A DNA stretch of 64,000 nt from Phoma sp. XZ068 (Eukaryota > Ascomycota > Dothideomycetes > Pleosporales > Didymellaceae). The stretch covers positions 992,001 through 1,056,000 of the forward strand of contig ML240445.1 of the NCBI GenBank assembly GCA_004835665.1. The letters are read 5' to 3'. The notes under the pieces are model-generated. The model was not told the origin of the DNA, searched no databases, and was given only the letters and a program-made list of their open reading frames with translations. Below are positions 62,644 through 64,000 of the stretch, piece after piece; position 1 is the first letter of the stretch; the number at the start of each line of letters is the position of its first letter. Made by a program: the position numbers and the translations under genes.

Positions 62644-63700
62644 TTATGCCATTCCTGCCCTACCAACCTGGATCATCTCACCTGTCAACTTATCGTCGCT
62701 TCTTAGAACTGGCCAGCTAGTTCCGTCTGCCTTTGCCAGGGTCATCTCAAGCTTGGTGCCCAGGATTCTGAACTTGCTCTCTGCTGGCTTGATACCTGCG
62801 AATAGCGGGAACTTGGTGTTATAGCGTTTGCTATCAGAAGTGCGAAGATCGAGATTGACGTGGTCAGGCTGAAAGTCGACGATGGCGTTGGCTTTGTCAA
62901 TCTTCTTGAGGTAGAGAGAAGCTGTGACGGTAGCGGCTGTCTGGTAGAAGTCGTGTCTGATGTAATGTTAGTTCTAGGCTTGAACTCGTCGTGTGTGATA
63001 ACCTACCGAACAATGTCGACCTTCTCCTCCTCGCCCTCCTTCTTCGCCTTGCCTACGAACAGATGCCTGTCTTTCGTCTTGCAACCTTCCATGGTCATGA
63101 ACTGGTCGAATTCCAGGACTCTCCGCTTGCAACAGCTATACCCTTTGCTGCCTTCGTGGAAAATGGGCACACCGGGGTGGTGCACACATTTCTCTCCCTC
63201 TCTGTTTCCACCCTTGAATGTCTCACCACAGCCCTTTCTCCTGCAGGTCATACCCTCCTTCAGTGTCGCATTCGGATCATCGTCTTCAGACTCTGGTGGT
63301 GGTGCAGGGGTTGTTGTTCGCGGTGTAGCTTGGGCAGAGGGGAGACGAGGTGCAGGTGCTGGCAGCGATTCCGACAGTGACCCAAGGTTAACAGACGTAC
63401 CATTGGGGACGTCAGGTGTTTCGACCTTCTCAGGCGCTGGTGTGTCGTCCACGTCTGAGTGCTTTCCTTTGGTGCAAGGCTCGATAGCAAGGAATTCGTC
63501 GAAAGTCAGAACGCGTGGTTTGCAGCATTTCCAGCCTAAGGATTGATATTAGCCTCAGCTCTCTTGTTAATAGCATCCAGCCTATGATACACACCTTTCT
63601 GCCCCTCATGGAAGACTGGGGGACCAGGGTGAAACACGCATTCTTCGTCCTCGGCCTCGTATGTCTTGCCGCAGCCTTTGTGAACGCACTTTTTCGCCAT
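62644..63700 (-). CDS. CHORD- and CS-domain co-chaperone (RAR1/CHP1 family)
   Basis: Exons 63595-63700, 63007-63535 and 62644-62956 give 315 aa. CHORD I spans residues ~5-62 (CVHKGCGKTYEAEDEECVFHPGPPVFHEGQKGWKCCKPRVLTFDEF), with paired Cys/His zinc ligands. A Pro/Ser/Thr linker leads to CHORD II (~135-200: CRRKGCGETFKGG...CVHHPGVPIFHEGSKGYSCCKRRVLEFDQF). The C-terminal ~105 residues form a CS (p23-like) domain (HDFYQTAATVTASLYLKKIDKANAIVDFQPDHVNLDL..., ending TSWPVLRSDDKLTGEMIQVGRAGMA). This animal-like CHORD-CHORD-CS layout is the HSP90 co-chaperone type; plant RAR1 lacks the CS. In plants RAR1, with SGT1 and HSP90, stabilises NLR receptors (known). A role for the fungal protein with the NLR in this window is speculation. 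Confidence 0.95.
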
Positions 63701-63969
63701 GTTTCGGGAGCGTGATTGGAGTGGTAACGAGTGTTTTCGCGGGCGCTTCCGTCGCAGCGTGCGTTGGTGTCTTCTCCAGATTTATGCTCAGGCACAGAAT
63801 ATTCGAGAAGCAAAGCCCTCCGTTGGCCGCACCATGTCATAGTTGCTTATCGATAAGACATGGCCTACTTTAGCGGTGAAGCTGCAGCGGCTTTCCGCTT
63901 TTGTCCTCCCATATCCGATCGCCTGAGCCTCATAACGACAACTTTCATTGATTGCTGCACCAATTAGCC
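63701..63969. promoter_or_regulatory. Short divergent promoter, CHORD gene / right-edge gene
   Basis: Only 269 bp separate the CHORD start codon and a rightward ATG at 63,970, implying a shared promoter if the latter is real. Confidence 0.4.
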
Positions 63970-64000
63970 ATGTTCCGTGCTACGTCGCGTCTGCTCGATT
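63970..64000 (+). CDS. Possible start of a mitochondrial-type protein (3' partial)
   Basis: An ATG in the context TTAGCCATGT opens a frame reading MFRATSRLLD to the window edge. The Arg/Ser-rich start resembles a mitochondrial presequence. It is only 31 nt, so the call rests on start context and on the divergent spacing from the CHORD gene. Confidence 0.35.
   Translation, partial: MFRATSRLLD

Overview
This window looks like nuclear DNA of a filamentous ascomycete. Genes are dense on both strands and most are split by short introns of about 45-65 bp with GTRNGT donors, CTAAC/CTGAC-like branch sites and YAG acceptors. The protein set is fungal: SGM1, NAS6, a fungal LARP1-type protein, DAD3, an NRC-2/Fpk1 kinase, a rhodopsin-like membrane protein, and a PNP/NB-ARC/TPR NOD-like receptor. 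Protein style fits Pezizomycotina, perhaps Dothideomycetes, but the species cannot be named from sequence alone. I rebuilt 25 complete gene models by joining exons by eye and checking that every junction keeps frame. Two partial genes sit at the edges.

Layout. 1-5.6 kb is housekeeping: the tail of an unknown gene, a NIT2 nitrilase with a 12-nt first exon, the golgin SGM1 and the proteasome chaperone NAS6. 6.1-19.4 kb is an accessory block: a secreted sialidase-fold protein, a Cys-rich membrane protein, a fungal NLR whose TPR tail has decayed, a CorA-like transporter with seven exons, a rhodopsin-like 7TM protein and a secreted tannase/feruloyl esterase, separated by long gene-poor spacers. 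20.8-28.0 kb is one intronless 2,409-codon ORF for a low-complexity and coiled-coil protein that contains a tandem ~30-residue repeat. 29-36 kb holds an MFS transporter, an uncharacterised 449-aa protein and a LARP1-family RNA-binding protein. A spacer of 3.5 kb follows.

39.7-64 kb is again conserved cellular machinery: TAF10 (transcription), mitochondrial uS19 with a 16-nt micro-exon and mitochondrial uS5 (translation), MRE11 (DNA repair), a probable eIF4E-binding protein, an AGC flippase kinase, TRM2 (tRNA modification), DAD3 (kinetochore), ARP3 (actin), a threonine-aspartase-like Ntn hydrolase, an SDR enzyme and a CHORD/CS co-chaperone. Many pairs are divergent and share a promoter: NIT2/SGM1, TRM2/MRPS5, ARP3/threonine aspartase, CHORD/next gene. 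Others converge with very short gaps.

The least ordinary items are the NLR with a decaying repeat tail, the tandemly copied 3' end of TRM2 next to a TACGTC hexamer array, the internal repeats of the giant protein, the N-terminal eIF4E-binding motif in the 1,005-aa protein, and the very small exons. I found no CRISPR array, no intact transposon and no rRNA or tRNA gene that I could defend.
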